Shown: positions 56,178-56,185 of the stretch, piece after piece
How the letters are laid out: every line of letters starts with the position of its first letter
Numbering within the stretch: the stretch's first letter is position 1
Assembly: GCA_009838075.1 (NCBI GenBank)
Contig: VXSG01000003.1
Location: forward strand, 1-56,185
Length of the DNA stretch: 56,185 bases
Reading direction: 5' to 3'
Source of the DNA: Boseongicola sp. SB0665_bin_10
Lineage (GTDB): Bacteria > Pseudomonadota > Alphaproteobacteria > Rhodobacterales > Rhodobacteraceae
The notes under the pieces: generated by a model
What the model was told of the DNA's origin: nothing
Databases searched by the model: none
What the model saw: the letters and a program-made list of their open reading frames with translations, nothing else
Position numbers and translations under genes: made by a program

Positions 56178-56185
56178 GAGAGCCC

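Overview
The window reads as a piece of chromosome from a GC-rich alphaproteobacterium, most likely order Rhodobacterales. Three independent signals point there. A SAM/SAH-type riboswitch, known mainly from Rhodobacterales, sits directly in front of metK. The block rsmB / heparinase-like / purH / lspA / DUF3035 lipoprotein / two M16 peptidases follows the order usual in that group. So does the block SUV3-like helicase / S4 protein / fdxA / carD. It looks like core chromosome rather than a mobile island: no transposase, integrase or phage gene was found, and only the last ~50 bases might be the edge of an insertion element.

Layout. 1-3.0 kb: the tail of an unknown gene and a strong terminator, a decayed 2-oxoglutarate/Fe(II) oxygenase gene, then an HpcH-type aldolase and an iron alcohol dehydrogenase. 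3.2-8.5 kb: tRNA-Ala(CGC), a zinc-ribbon protein, and the glycine cleavage operon gcvT-gcvH-gcvP on the minus strand behind a tandem glycine riboswitch. 8.5-14.8 kb: gamma-glutamylcyclotransferase-like protein, small zincin, a second-type glutamyl-tRNA synthetase, PfkB, an ABC-2 exporter pair and rpsD with a structured leader. 15-19.5 kb: helicase, S4 protein, ferredoxin, CarD. 19.6-28.6 kb: the minus-strand rsmB-to-M16 block, plus a 57-residue SDHAF4-like gene. 28.6-37.2 kb: phosphoesterase, outer-membrane barrel, era-DUF1491, the tesA/ybbA/ybbP cluster, a pxpC remnant and an alpha/beta hydrolase.

37.2-38.1 kb holds no gene but carries several stable hairpins, a three-way-junction-like fold, and a short AT-rich patch with two DnaA-box-like sites and small direct repeats. 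This is the most unusual stretch of the window. 38.1-47.5 kb on the minus strand: lepA, rpsA, cmk, metK, lnt, corC, ybeY. 47.5-50.3 kb: a YjbR protein and a tightly overlapping operon for 2-keto-3-deoxygalactonate use (dgoK, dgoA, SMP-30 lactonase). 50.4-56.1 kb: a VOC protein, a choline-sulfatase-like enzyme, and divergently a complete polar amino acid ABC importer.

Regulation. Two riboswitches (glycine, SAM/SAH) and a foldable rpsD leader control three units. The promoters that can be picked out by eye have TTGCCA/TTGACT-like -35 boxes and -10 boxes without a T at the last position, which matches what is known of promoters that need CarD; carD itself is in the window. Gene decay is visible in two places (oxygenase and pxpC remnants), and neighbours that normally accompany cmk-rpsA (aroA, ihfB) and era (recO, rnc) are missing, so local order has been rearranged.
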